Source of the DNA: Allobrachymonas denitrificans DSM 15123 | GTDB lineage: Bacteria; Pseudomonadota; Gammaproteobacteria; Burkholderiales; Burkholderiaceae_C | Reading direction: 5' to 3' | DNA length: 64,000 bases | Assembly (NCBI RefSeq): GCF_900110225.1 | Contig: NZ_FOCW01000007.1 | Span: 27,015 to 91,014 of the forward strand | In this document: positions 1 through 11,406 of the stretch, piece by piece | How positions within the stretch are numbered: the first letter of the stretch is position 1 | Layout: every line of letters starts with the position of its first letter | Notes under the pieces: model-generated | Databases searched by the model: none | The model's input: only the letters and a program-made list of their open reading frames with translations | Told to the model about the DNA's origin: nothing | Program-made: the position numbers and the translations under genes

Positions 1-144
1 AAATCCCTGGCTCAGGTCGAAGCGCATCTGGTAGCCAAACACGCTGGTGGTGCCGGTGCCCGTGCGGTCGGCCTTGGCCACGCCGGTATCGCGCACATGG
101 CGCAGAAAGGTTTCGTACTGGTTGGAAGGGGCGGGATTCTGCAT
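1..144 (-). CDS. thyA: Thymidylate synthase, N-terminal 48 residues (runs off the left edge)
   Basis: Only the first 48 codons are inside the window; the gene reads leftward and continues beyond base 1. The residues DRTGTGT, followed by [15 protein letters not shown], match the family's N-terminal signature, which includes the conserved Arg that binds dUMP phosphate. ThyA makes dTMP from dUMP using methylene-tetrahydrofolate. The ATG at 142-144 precedes [17 protein letters not shown], a normal N-terminus for the family. The next gene on this strand (325-1734) lies 180 bases upstream; nothing clear was seen in that spacer. Confidence 0.93.
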   Translation of the reverse strand, partial: MQNPAPSNQYETFLRHVRDTGVAKADRTGTGTTSVFGYQMRFDLSQGF

Positions 145-324
145 GGGTTGATTGTACGGAGCAGCGCTGAAGAGAGCGGTCAATAAGGATATGAAAGAAC
201 GCTGCCCCGGGAACGATTCATGTGTCTGTACCCAGGCATGAAGGCGGGAGCGGCGCCGAGCGGATTAGGGAACCTGGGCCGCACAACTCAAGGCGGGGGC
301 TTGGGTGGCAAGAACGGGAAGTGC

Positions 325-1734
325 CTAGAGTACCCGTCCCGGATTCATGATCCCCTGCGGATCCAGCGCCTGCTTGATCGCCCGCATCAGCCCCAGCGCC
401 ACCGGCGACTTGTACTTGGGCAGGGTATCGCGCTTGAGCTGGCCGATGCCATGCTCCGCGCTGATGCTGCCGCCAAAGCGGTGCACGGCATCGAACACGA
501 TGGTGTTGATGCCCGGCTCCTGCTCCGCCAGAAAGCGCGCCGGATCGACGCCCTCGGGCGCCTGCACGTTGTAGTGCAGATTGCCGTCACCCAGATGGCC
601 GAAATTCACGATGCGCACCGACGGCACATGCTCGGCCAGCGCTGCATCGGTTTCCTGCACGAACTGCGGGATGGCCGAGATCGGCACCGAAATATCGTGC
701 TTGATGTTCAGTCCTTCCTCCGCCTGCGCCAGCGAAATGCTCTCGCGCACATGCCACAGGGTATGCGCCTGCGTCAGGTTCTCGGCCACGATGGCGTCGG
801 TCACGCAGCCCTGTTCCATGGCGGCTTCCAGCAAGGCCTCGAAACGTTCACGCGCGTGTTGTTCGCCTTCGAAATCGGCATTTTCCAGCAGCACGCAATA
901 CGGCGTGTCGCGGTACAGCGGAACGCGCAGTTGCGGGTAATGCTTGTCCACCAGCGACAGGGCAAACTGGCCCATCATCTCGAAACCGGTCAGCCCCGCA
1001 TGCAGATGCTGGCGTGCCAGCCCGAGCAGATCCACCGCTGCCTGCACCGAGGGCACGGCCGCCCAGGCGGTGAGCTGCACCTTGGGCTGCGGATAGAGCT
1101 TCATGGTGGCGGCCGTGATGATGCCCAGCGTGCCTTCGCTGCCCACGAACAGGTCGCGCAGATCGTAGCCGGTGTTGTCCTTGCGCAGGCCCTGCAGGCT
1201 GCTCCAGACTTCGCCCTGCGGCGTGACCACTTCCAGCCCCAGGCACAACTCGCGGCTGTTACCGTAGCGCAGCACCTGTGTGCCGCCCGCATTGGCGCCC
1301 AGGTTGCCGCCCAGCGTGCAGCTGCCTTCGCTGGCCATGCTCAGCGGAAACAGCCAGCCCGCATCGCTGGCAGCCTGCTGCACGTTCTGCAGGATGCAGC
1401 CGGCTTCGGCCGTGATGGTCTGGTTGGCCACATCGATGGCGCGCACGGCGTGCATGCGCTGCAGGTTCAGCACGATGTTGCGCCCGTCGTCATTCGGCAC
1501 GGAACCGCCCACCAGCCCGGTATTGCCGCCTTGCGGAACGATGGCCACTCCGGCCGCCGCGCAGGCCTTGACCACCTCCGCCACCTCCTGCGTGCTGCCG
1601 GGCTTGACCACGCACAGCGCCTGCCCCTGATAACGCTTGCGCCAGTCGCGGCAGTAGGGGGCGGCGTCATCGCCGGTCAGCACATGGGAGGCGCCCACAA
1701 TGCGCGCCAGGGAATCCGGAAAAGTGTCTTGCAT
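325..1734 (-). CDS. FAD-linked oxidase, GlcD / D-2-hydroxyacid (D-lactate or D-2-hydroxyglutarate) dehydrogenase family
   Basis: This 469-residue protein has the two-domain layout of the vanillyl-alcohol-oxidase fold. The N-terminal FAD domain (about residues 45-220) contains VPQGGNTGLVGGSVP, GGNLGANAGGTQVLRYGN and GSEGTLGIIT. The C-terminal substrate domain contains GHLGDGNLHYN and SAEHGIGQLK and ends with DPQGIMNPGRVL, the usual family terminus. It should oxidise a D-2-hydroxyacid and pass electrons to a carrier; the exact substrate cannot be read from sequence. The open frame extends 85 codons upstream, but that part is low-complexity Arg/Pro and overlaps the divergent transporter, so the ATG at 1732-1734 (MQDTFPDSLARI) is preferred. 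Confidence 0.9.
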   Translation of the reverse strand: MQDTFPDSLARIVGASHVLTGDDAAPYCRDWRKRYQGQALCVVKPGSTQEVAEVVKACAAAGVAIVPQGGNTGLVGGSVPNDDGRNIVLNLQRMHAVRAIDVANQTITAEAGCILQNVQQAASDAGWLFPLSMASEGSCTLGGNLGANAGGTQVLRYGNSRELCLGLEVVTPQGEVWSSLQGLRKDNTGYDLRDLFVGSEGTLGIITAATMKLYPQPKVQLTAWAAVPSVQAAVDLLGLARQHLHAGLTGFEMMGQFALSLVDKHYPQLRVPLYRDTPYCVLLENADFEGEQHARERFEALLEAAMEQGCVTDAIVAENLTQAHTLWHVRESISLAQAEEGLNIKHDISVPISAIPQFVQETDAALAEHVPSVRIVNFGHLGDGNLHYNVQAPEGVDPARFLAEQEPGINTIVFDAVHRFGGSISAEHGIGQLKRDTLPKYKSPVALGLMRAIKQALDPQGIMNPGRVL

Positions 1735-1804
1735 GATGGCGCAATGATACGGCGCCATGCAGGGCGCTGCCGCCGGATAATGCTTCTGCAGCGCGAGACG
1801 GCGC

Positions 1805-1810
1805 AAGGAG
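1805..1810 (+). promoter_or_regulatory. Shine-Dalgarno supporting a TTG start for the SulP gene
   Basis: AAGGAG lies seven bases before TTG at 1818. The first in-frame ATG (1875) has no comparable site, so the TTG is taken as the start codon. Confidence 0.6.
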
Positions 1811-1817
1811 ACAGGAA

Positions 1818-3509
1818 TTGGACGGGAGCAGGCAGCCATCGGCAGTGACAGCCAATGACCAGGGCAGCGCCAGCATGGGGCAGCGCCAGTGGCTGCGCCC
1901 GGTGCTGGACGATGTGTTTGCCGGCCTGACCGTTGCCGGCGTGCTGCTGCCGGAGGCGGTGGCCTACGCCGCCATCGCCAACGTGCCACCGGCGCATGCG
2001 TTGCTGGCGGCGTTGGTGGGTCTGTGCCTGTATCCCTGGTTCGGCAGCAGCCGCTTTGCCATCGTCTCGCCCACCTCGTCGGCTGCGGCGATCTTTGCCT
2101 CGGCCGTGGCTGTGGGCGGCATGCCGATGGGCTTTGCGCTGGTCATCCTGACGGGTGGGCTCTTGTTGCTGGCCTGGGCGCTGCGGGCCGAGTTTCTGGG
2201 GGCATTTGTCTCGCGGCCGGTGCTGCGCGGCTTTGCCTGGGCGTTGGCGCTCACTATCATCGTGCGCCAGTTGCCGCATCTGCTGGGCATGCAGGTGTCG
2301 GCGGCGGGCTTCTTCCCCTTGCTGCAGCAACTGTGGCATTACGCTGCGCTGGTGCATGGCCCGAGCCTGGTCTGGGGGCTGGCAGCGCTGGTGCTGTGGC
2401 TGGTGTTCAAGCGCCTCCATCGCTGGTTGCTGCTGCCGCCGTCCCTGCTGATCCTGATGGCGGGCATGATTGCCTCCGCCATTCTGGAGCCAGCCAGGGC
2501 CGGCGTTGCACTGGTCGGGCAGGTGGCATGGGCATGGAGCGGCTGGCACTGGCCGCACCTGTCGGATGCCTACTGGCTGCGCGCCGCAGAAATCGCCCCG
2601 GCGCTGTTGCTGATCCTGTTTGCCGAATCCTGGGGTTCGGTGCGGACCCTAGCGTTGCAGCACGGGGATCGCGTGGCGCCGCGACGTGAATTGCTGGCTC
2701 TGGGGCTGTCCAACCTGGCCAGCGGGGCCTTGCAGGGCTTGCCGGTGGGCGCGGGGTTTTCGGCATCGTCAGCCAACGAAGCCGCCGGCGGGCGCAGCAA
2801 GCTGACCGGACTGGCCGCCGCGCTGGCATTGGCCTTGCTGTTGTGGCAGGGCCGCGGCTGGCTGGCGCTGTTGCCGGTGCCGGTGCTGGCGGCCGTGGTC
2901 ATCGGCATTCTGGCGCACGGGCTGTGGCCACGTACGGTACTGAACAGCATGCGGTTGCGTAGCGACACCTGGCTGGCCTGGGTGGCGGCGGCTACGGTGC
3001 TGGTGTTTGGTGTGCTGTTCGGGCTGCTGCTGGCGGTGGGGTTGTCGGTGCTGCTGGTCGTGCGACGGTTTTCGCGCCCCTTGTGGAGCGAGCTGGGCCA
3101 GTTACCCGGCACGCGGGATTATCTGGACCGCGATGCCCACACCGAGGCCTTGCGCACGCCTGGCGTGACAGTGCTCCGGCCTGAGGAGCCGGTCTTCTTC
3201 GCCAACGCCGAGCGCATTTTTGCCGGGATGCGCGAGCAGGCCCTGGCGCATGACACGCAGGTACTGGTGCTCAGCATGGAACTGTGCGATGCGCTGGATT
3301 CGACCAGCGTGGAGGCACTGGCGGAACTGGCTACCGACTTGTCGCACCGGGGCTGTACCCTCATGCTGGCGCGCGTGAAGGACCGGCCGCGGGACGCACT
3401 GCACCGCGCCGGCCTGCTGGACGGAAGTTCCGGCGTGCTTGTGCCGGTGTTCTGGAGTGTGGACGATGCCGTGGAGGCCGCGCAGGCGCGATTGGGGCCA
3501 GCCGCATAG
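1818..3509 (+). CDS. SulP (SLC26) family anion permease with C-terminal STAS domain
   Basis: This is a 563-residue inner-membrane protein with a hydrophobic core of roughly 10-14 helices (residues about 30-430), including the SulP features LLPEAVAYAAIANVPP and GLPVGAGFSASSANEAAGG. A cytosolic STAS domain follows (about 445-550; VLSMELCDALDSTSVEALAEL). SulP proteins carry sulfate, bicarbonate, dicarboxylates or other anions; the substrate is not evident here. The usual DxS phosphorylation-type motif of STAS is present as LDSTS. The TTG start has a good ribosome-binding site. It is divergent from the FAD oxidase and convergent with the DUF2069 gene, so it is probably transcribed alone. Confidence 0.88.
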   Translation: MDGSRQPSAVTANDQGSASMGQRQWLRPVLDDVFAGLTVAGVLLPEAVAYAAIANVPPAHALLAALVGLCLYPWFGSSRFAIVSPTSSAAAIFASAVAVGGMPMGFALVILTGGLLLLAWALRAEFLGAFVSRPVLRGFAWALALTIIVRQLPHLLGMQVSAAGFFPLLQQLWHYAALVHGPSLVWGLAALVLWLVFKRLHRWLLLPPSLLILMAGMIASAILEPARAGVALVGQVAWAWSGWHWPHLSDAYWLRAAEIAPALLLILFAESWGSVRTLALQHGDRVAPRRELLALGLSNLASGALQGLPVGAGFSASSANEAAGGRSKLTGLAAALALALLLWQGRGWLALLPVPVLAAVVIGILAHGLWPRTVLNSMRLRSDTWLAWVAAATVLVFGVLFGLLLAVGLSVLLVVRRFSRPLWSELGQLPGTRDYLDRDAHTEALRTPGVTVLRPEEPVFFANAERIFAGMREQALAHDTQVLVLSMELCDALDSTSVEALAELATDLSHRGCTLMLARVKDRPRDALHRAGLLDGSSGVLVPVFWSVDDAVEAAQARLGPAA

Positions 3510-3540
3510 GCGGCCCTCGTGCGGCCTGGGCGGGAAGAAC

Positions 3541-4035
3541 TCAGGCTTGTTGCGAGGCGGCAGGGGTGGTAGCCGAGGTTCCCGCGCTTGCTACCTGTGT
3601 GCCTGCATCAGCCTCGGCCTGCGCCAGCGTGGCGGCGAAGAACTGCCGCGCCGCCTTGAAGCGCAAACGGATATGCATGGCGCACGCCACAAACAGCGCC
3701 ACGCACAGGATGGCCTCCAGCAGCGCGTAGTAGCTGCTGGGGGCGCGGTCGCTCCAGGCGCGCACGGCGCCCTCGCAGAAATAGATCCACACCATCAGGC
3801 TGAGCCAGCGGTAGGTGTACATGCGGTTCTTGAGCAGGCCGGCCAGCGGCAGGCACAGCGGCAGTGCCTTCAGCGCCAGCCAGGAGCCGCCCGGACGCAC
3901 CGGCGCCAGCCACAGTTCCCACGCCACCAGCAACACCACCAGCGCCAGCAGCAGCGCCACCGCGGCAATGCGTGTGCGGCGGATGGCAGGGGTGGGCGGT
4001 ATGGGCTGCAGGCTGAGGTCGTTGAATTCTGTCAT
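3541..4035 (-). CDS. DUF2069 family membrane protein
   Basis: This is a 164-residue protein with about four transmembrane segments. After a soluble N-terminus (MTEFNDLSLQPIPPTPAIRRT) come AAVALLLALVVLLVAWELWL, KALPLCLPLAGLL, YRWLSLMVWIYFCEGAVRAWSD and YYALLEAILCVALFVACAMHIRLR; the motif around WIYFCEGAVRAWSD is typical of DUF2069. Function is unknown. The C-terminus is Ala/Thr/Ser rich. The ATG at 4033-4035 is chosen because the 34 upstream in-frame residues do not resemble the family. It is divergent from yihY-like 4124-5431, an arrangement frequent in Burkholderiales. Confidence 0.85.
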   Translation of the reverse strand: MTEFNDLSLQPIPPTPAIRRTRIAAVALLLALVVLLVAWELWLAPVRPGGSWLALKALPLCLPLAGLLKNRMYTYRWLSLMVWIYFCEGAVRAWSDRAPSSYYALLEAILCVALFVACAMHIRLRFKAARQFFAATLAQAEADAGTQVASAGTSATTPAASQQA

Positions 4036-4123
4036 GGTGATGGGGCTGGCATGGGGCTGCCAGCGGCAGAAGAAGGCTGCCAAGGCTACCACGAAAGCAG
4101 TGGCATCGTCGCACAATGATGGC

Positions 4124-5431
4124 ATGATGGCGCCCATGCAGAAACTGCTCAGACGCTTGCTCGATTTTCATGCGCGGCTGCCCTTGCTGCTGCTGGATTT
4201 TCCGTGGCGCGAAACGCTCGCCATGCTGCGCCAGCGTTTCCGCGAGGACCATCTGTCGCTCACCGCCAGCAGCCTCACCTTCACCACGCTGACCGCCATC
4301 GTGCCGTTCTTTGCGGTGGTGCTGTCCATCTTCACGGCCTTTCCGATGTTCGGCAAGCTGCAGCAGGCGCTGGAGCAGTGGATGGTGCAGAACCTGATTC
4401 CATCCGCCATTGCCAACCCGGTGGTGGAAAGCGTGACGGTGTTTGCCAGCCATGCCAAGCAGCTGGGCACCGCGGGCACGGTGTTCTTTGTGCTGACGGC
4501 GTTCTTGCTGATGTCCAGCATCAACGAGCATCTGAATGCGATCTGGCGCGTGCGCAAGCAGCGTCCGTTGGGCCAGCGACTGCTTATTTACTGGGCAGCC
4601 GTGACCATCGGCCCGGTGGTGCTGGGGGCCAGCATTGCGACCACGTCCTATGTGCTTTCGCTGTCCAAGGGCTGGATCACCGGCACGCCGGTCGGCACGC
4701 CGGGGGGCATCCAGTTCCTGATCAACACGGTGGAGTTTGCGCTGATGGCCGGGGGGATGGCCGCGCTCTACCATTTCGTGCCCAACACGCGCGTGCGCTG
4801 GACGCATGCGCTGGCGGGCGGTGTGTTCGCGGCGGCCGGCATTGCCCTTGCGCAGCGCCTGCTGGCCCTGTATCTGGCGCGCGTGCCGTCCTACTCCGTG
4901 GTGTATGGCACGTTTGCCACCCTGCCGATTCTGCTGCTGTGGGTGTATCTGGCCTGGATCATCATCCTGCTGGGAGCGGTTATTGCCGCCTATCTTCCGG
5001 CCCTGCTGCATGGCCTGCGCCGCCACGGACAGGGCATGGGCTGGCAGATGCAGCTGGCGATCGAGCTGCTGCGCAAGCTGAATCACGCACAGCAGACTCC
5101 GGCGCGCGGGCTCTCGCTGGAGGTGCTGTCGCAGCAGCTGCGGGTGGAAGCGCCGCAACTGGAGCCGGTGCTGGAAGAACTGGCGGAGTTGCGCTGGGTA
5201 GGCCGGCTGGATGAGGAAGATTCCCCCTGGGTGCTGCTGGTGCCGGCCGAGAAAACCCGGCTGGAGCCGCTCATCGCGCGCTGGCTGCTACCGCAGACGC
5301 CACAGCTGCAGCCGCTGTGGCAGCACACGCTGGCGGACATGACCTTGCTGGATGCGCTGAAGCGGGAGACTGTGGTGAACACGTCAGCGGGAGCCGTTGA
5401 CTTGGCTGGACAGAGCGGACAGGGCAAGTAA
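4124..5431 (+). CDS. YihY/BrkB (UPF0761) family inner-membrane protein
   Basis: The protein is about 435 residues. The conserved N-terminal block FREDHLSLTASSLTFTTLTAIVP is followed by about six transmembrane helices, with AFLLMSSINEHLNAIWRV and YGTFATLPILLLWVYLAWIIILLGAVIAAYLPAL as diagnostic segments. The C-terminal ~140 residues are soluble and look winged-helix-like (LSLEVLSQQLRVEAPQLEPVLEELAELRWVGRL), as in beta-proteobacterial members. No transport substrate is established for this family; it was once misnamed ribonuclease BN. In-frame ATGs at 4124, 4127 and 4136 all lack a clear ribosome-binding site, so the start is uncertain by four codons. Confidence 0.87.
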   Translation: MMAPMQKLLRRLLDFHARLPLLLLDFPWRETLAMLRQRFREDHLSLTASSLTFTTLTAIVPFFAVVLSIFTAFPMFGKLQQALEQWMVQNLIPSAIANPVVESVTVFASHAKQLGTAGTVFFVLTAFLLMSSINEHLNAIWRVRKQRPLGQRLLIYWAAVTIGPVVLGASIATTSYVLSLSKGWITGTPVGTPGGIQFLINTVEFALMAGGMAALYHFVPNTRVRWTHALAGGVFAAAGIALAQRLLALYLARVPSYSVVYGTFATLPILLLWVYLAWIIILLGAVIAAYLPALLHGLRRHGQGMGWQMQLAIELLRKLNHAQQTPARGLSLEVLSQQLRVEAPQLEPVLEELAELRWVGRLDEEDSPWVLLVPAEKTRLEPLIARWLLPQTPQLQPLWQHTLADMTLLDALKRETVVNTSAGAVDLAGQSGQGK

Positions 5432-5439
5432 GCTGTCCA

Positions 5440-5467
5440 GCCATCAGCCATCAGCCATCAGCCATCA
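5440..5467. repeat. Tandem heptanucleotide repeat, 4 copies of GCCATCA
   Basis: Four perfect head-to-tail 7-mers lie in the spacer between the convergent YihY-like gene and the DUF2157 fusion gene. The array is short and intergenic. No gene or terminator is apparent in the rest of this 144-base spacer. Confidence 0.9.
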
Positions 5468-5575
5468 GCGGTAGAGCCAGAGAGCACCAAGCCGAAAGAG
5501 GGAGGGGCTGCCAATCGTGCCTTGATCTCTGAGCCGCCAAAGCAGTCGATCGCAACCCCTGCAGCTATTGCTCTC

Positions 5576-8404
<2,829 letters not shown>

Positions 8405-8492
8405 GGGTTTGTGCCGAGGGTTGGGATGGCCTCCGTCACGACGAGAATGCGGGCAGGGCCTGCACGCACCATCCCATCGCGACGCTGCCGCA

Positions 8493-9329
8493 TCACGCCG
8501 TCACGCGCACCTGCGACATGCCTTTCACTGCCGCCTGAATGGCGCGCAGCACGCCATCCGGCGCTTCGGTCATCAGGCTGTGGCCGGCAGGCAGGGAAAA
8601 GACCTGCGACTTGGCCGCCGCGCCGATCAGTCCCTTGGCGGCCTTGGGCGGCGTCATCTGGTCGGCGCTGCCGAGCACGAAGGTCACCGGGCAGCTTACC
8701 TTGGCGATGTCTTCCAGCCCGGTGGCGTAGCTGTTGCAGGCGTTGAAGCCGATGTTGAACACGTTGTGCTCGCGGTTGCTGGCTAGCACGTACTGCATCA
8801 GCGCACGCGCGCCGCCATAGGTCCAGCTGCCGGTATTGGCGCCCTGGCCGGGCACGGCCGCGCACAGCGTGGAATGCGAGAAGGTATTGACCATGTCGAT
8901 CGCCTTGTCGGGCGCAGACACCGACATGTCCAGCAGCGCGGGGGACACGGGCATCGGGAACGCTGTGCCCACCAGCACCAGCTGCACGATGCGCTGCGGA
9001 TCCAGGCTGGCAGCGTGCAGGGCAATCAGCGAGCCCCAGCTGTGGCCCACCAGCACCGCCTCGGTCACCTGCAGATCGTCCAGCAGCGCCAGCACGCTGG
9101 CAGCGGCTTCGGCCACGCTGGCCGGCGGTGCACCGGTGCTGCGGCCGTGGCCGGGCAGGTCGACCGCCAGCACGTTGAAGCCGTGGTTGGCAAAGAAGCG
9201 GCTCTGCAGTGCCCACACGCTGTGGTCGTTCAGCACGCCATGGATGAACACCATGGTGGGCAGATCGGGGTTGTAGTCCTTGCCGCCGGTGTAGGCGTAC
9301 AGCACTTCGTTGTTGACGGTGCGTTTCAT
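8493..9329 (-). CDS. Alpha/beta-fold hydrolase
   Basis: This 278-residue protein has canonical features: oxyanion-hole segment MVFIHGVLNDHSVW, VDLPGHGRSTG, nucleophile elbow VGHSWGS (Ser), acid in LGSADQMTPP (Asp) and catalytic His in PAGHSLMTEAP. It has no signal peptide, so it is cytosolic. Its ATG overlaps the stop codon of the upstream metY gene (ATGA, 9326-9329), so the two are translationally coupled. That suggests a role linked to sulfur amino acid metabolism, but the substrate is unknown. Confidence 0.88.
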   Translation of the reverse strand: MKRTVNNEVLYAYTGGKDYNPDLPTMVFIHGVLNDHSVWALQSRFFANHGFNVLAVDLPGHGRSTGAPPASVAEAAASVLALLDDLQVTEAVLVGHSWGSLIALHAASLDPQRIVQLVLVGTAFPMPVSPALLDMSVSAPDKAIDMVNTFSHSTLCAAVPGQGANTGSWTYGGARALMQYVLASNREHNVFNIGFNACNSYATGLEDIAKVSCPVTFVLGSADQMTPPKAAKGLIGAAAKSQVFSLPAGHSLMTEAPDGVLRAIQAAVKGMSQVRVTA

Positions 9330-10642
9330 GCCTGGCCTCCTGCCTTTTCTGCGGCCTTGAGCGCGCGCTTGAGATCGTCGATCAGGTCATCCGGGTCTTC
9401 CAGACCGATGGACAGGCGGATGGTGCCCTGCGTGATGCCGGCCTGCGCCAGCGCCGCGTTGTCCATGCGGAAATGCGTGGTGCTGGCCGGGTGGATCACC
9501 AGGCTGCGGCAATCGCCCACGTTGGCCAGATGGCTGAACAGCTTGAGCGATTCGATGAACACCTTGCCCTGCGCGCGGTTGCCTGCGATGTCAAAGCTGA
9601 ACACGCTGCCCGCGCCGCGTGTGCCGTGGCGCAGCAGCTTGCCAGCCAGGGCGTGGCTCGGGTGGCTCTCCAGCAACGGATGGCCCACGCGGGTGACGAA
9701 CGGGTGACTGGCCAGGAAGTTCACCACCTTTTCGGTGTTGGCCATGTGGCGCTCCATGCGCAGCGGCAGCGTTTCCAGACCCTGCAGGATCAGCCAGGCG
9801 CTGTGCGGGCTGAGTGCCGCGCCAAAGTCGCGCAGGCCTTCGCGGCGCGCGCGCAGCAGGAAGGCGCCGGTGCTGCTTTCCTCGCTGAATACCATGCCGT
9901 GAAAGCCGTCATAGGGCTCGGTCAGTTCGGGGAATTTACCGGATTCTTCCCAGTCGAAACGCCCGCCATCGATCACCACGCCGCCCATCACCGTGCCATG
10001 CCCGCTCAGGAACTTGGTGGCCGAGTGGTAGACGATGTCCGCGCCGAGTTCCAGCGGCTTCACCAGATACGGCGTGGTCAGCGTGGAGTCGACCACCAGC
10101 GGCACGCCCGCAGCGTGGGCAATGTCGGCCACGGCGGGAATGTCCAGCACGTCCAGGCCGGGGTTGCCCACGGTTTCGCCGAAGAACAGTTTGGTATTGG
10201 GCTGCACCGCATTGCGCCAGGCTTCCAGATCGCCAGGCGGCACAAAAGTGGTTTCGATGCCGAAGCGCGGCAGCGTGTACGACAGCAGGTTGTGGCTGCC
10301 GCCATAGAGCGCAGCGCTGGCCACGATATGGCTGCCGGTGCCCATCAGCGTGCTGATGATCAGGTGCAGCGCCGCCTGGCCGCTGGCCACGGCGATTGCG
10401 CCCACACCGCCTTCGAGCGCCGCCATGCGCTGTTCCAGCACGGCATTGGTCGGGTTGCTGATGCGGGAGTAGACGTGACCTGCGCGCTCCATGTTGAACA
10501 GGGCCGCAGCGTGGTCGCTGTCCTGGAACACGAACGAGGTGGTCAGGTGGATCGGTACTGCGCGCGCGCCGGTGGCCGGGTCAGGGGTGGCGCCGGCATG
10601 CAGTGCCAGTGTGTCGAAGCCGGGGTTGGCATAACCAGGCAT
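9326..10642 (-). CDS. metY: O-acetylhomoserine sulfhydrylase (Cys/Met-metabolism PLP enzyme)
   Basis: This is a 438-residue fold-type I PLP enzyme. It has YSRISNPTNAVLEQRMAALEGG, ASGQAALHLI, the region around VVDSTLTTPYL, and PLP lysine K210 in HSATKFLSGHGT. Its length and the AGATPDPATGARAVPIHLTTSFVF opening fit O-acetylhomoserine aminocarboxypropyltransferase (about 430) rather than MetZ/MetB (about 390-400). It makes homocysteine from O-acetylhomoserine and sulfide. GAAGGAG lies just ahead of the ATG at 10640-10642, so the 37 extra upstream codons are discarded. It is the first gene of a two-gene operon with the hydrolase at 8493. A second homocysteine-forming gene, metZ, is at 47792. Confidence 0.92.
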   Translation of the reverse strand: MPGYANPGFDTLALHAGATPDPATGARAVPIHLTTSFVFQDSDHAAALFNMERAGHVYSRISNPTNAVLEQRMAALEGGVGAIAVASGQAALHLIISTLMGTGSHIVASAALYGGSHNLLSYTLPRFGIETTFVPPGDLEAWRNAVQPNTKLFFGETVGNPGLDVLDIPAVADIAHAAGVPLVVDSTLTTPYLVKPLELGADIVYHSATKFLSGHGTVMGGVVIDGGRFDWEESGKFPELTEPYDGFHGMVFSEESSTGAFLLRARREGLRDFGAALSPHSAWLILQGLETLPLRMERHMANTEKVVNFLASHPFVTRVGHPLLESHPSHALAGKLLRHGTRGAGSVFSFDIAGNRAQGKVFIESLKLFSHLANVGDCRSLVIHPASTTHFRMDNAALAQAGITQGTIRLSIGLEDPDDLIDDLKRALKAAEKAGGQA

Positions 10643-10787
10643 GGGGTCTCCTTCGTTGTCTTGCCGATGGTGCAAGTGTATATGCAGGGTGCAGCGGGCT
10701 AACACGGAGGAAAATGTCTCCAAATGTGGGCTATATTGATCCTGTTGTTTCATTCTTCACCGGCCATTCCAGAGACAAGGTGCCAAC

Positions 10788-11249
10788 ATGAAAGTTAGTG
10801 ACATTCTTCGCGTCAAGGGCAATACGCTGTACACGGTGCACCCTGACGATTCCCTGCTCAACGCGCTGAACGTGGTAGTGGAGAAGGACATCGGGGCACT
10901 GGTGGTCATGGAGCACGGCGAACTGGCCGGCATGCTGTCCTTCCGCGAGATCAACATCCAGCTTGCCAAGAATGGCGGCAGCCTGGGCAACTCCACGGTG
11001 CGCGCCGCCATGGACGACCACCCCATCACCTGCACCCCCGAAACCGCGTTGGACGAAGTGCGTCGCATGATGCTGGACCACCACGCGCGCTACATCCCGG
11101 TGATGGAAGGCAAGGTGCTGCAGGGCGTGATCAGCTTCTACGACGTGGCCAAGACCGTGGTGGAAAGCCAGAACTTCGAGAACAAGATGCTCAAGGCCTA
11201 CATCCGCGACTGGCCGGCCAAGGACGAGGAAGACGCTGGCGTCGAATAA
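10788..11249 (+). CDS. CBS-domain pair protein
   Basis: This 153-residue protein consists of two tandem CBS motifs: residues about 1-65 (MKVSDILRVKGNTLYTVHPDDSLLNAL ... GALVVMEHGELAGMLSFREI) and about 75-140 (MDDHPITCTPETALDEVRRMMLDHHARYIPVMEGKVLQGVISFYDV). Stand-alone CBS pairs usually bind adenine nucleotides and tune partner proteins; no partner domain is fused here. It is divergent from metY across a 145-base spacer that should contain both promoters. Confidence 0.9.
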   Translation: MKVSDILRVKGNTLYTVHPDDSLLNALNVVVEKDIGALVVMEHGELAGMLSFREINIQLAKNGGSLGNSTVRAAMDDHPITCTPETALDEVRRMMLDHHARYIPVMEGKVLQGVISFYDVAKTVVESQNFENKMLKAYIRDWPAKDEEDAGVE

Positions 11250-11406
11250 GACGCGCCTTGCCCACGATGCACGCGGCCGGCGCATAGGGGCGGGCCGTGT
11301 TGGACGTGCTCGCGGCCGCATGTGCGCGGACCACGCTGCTCTGAACGGGATCGCAGGGATTTGGGCGCGTTGACGCGCCATGCCTGTGGCCATGAAAGGA
11401 TCTTCC

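Noticed and set aside
220..1848. A 542-codon plus-strand open frame at the left end
   Set aside because: It is antisense to the FAD-linked oxidase, whose motifs are unmistakable.
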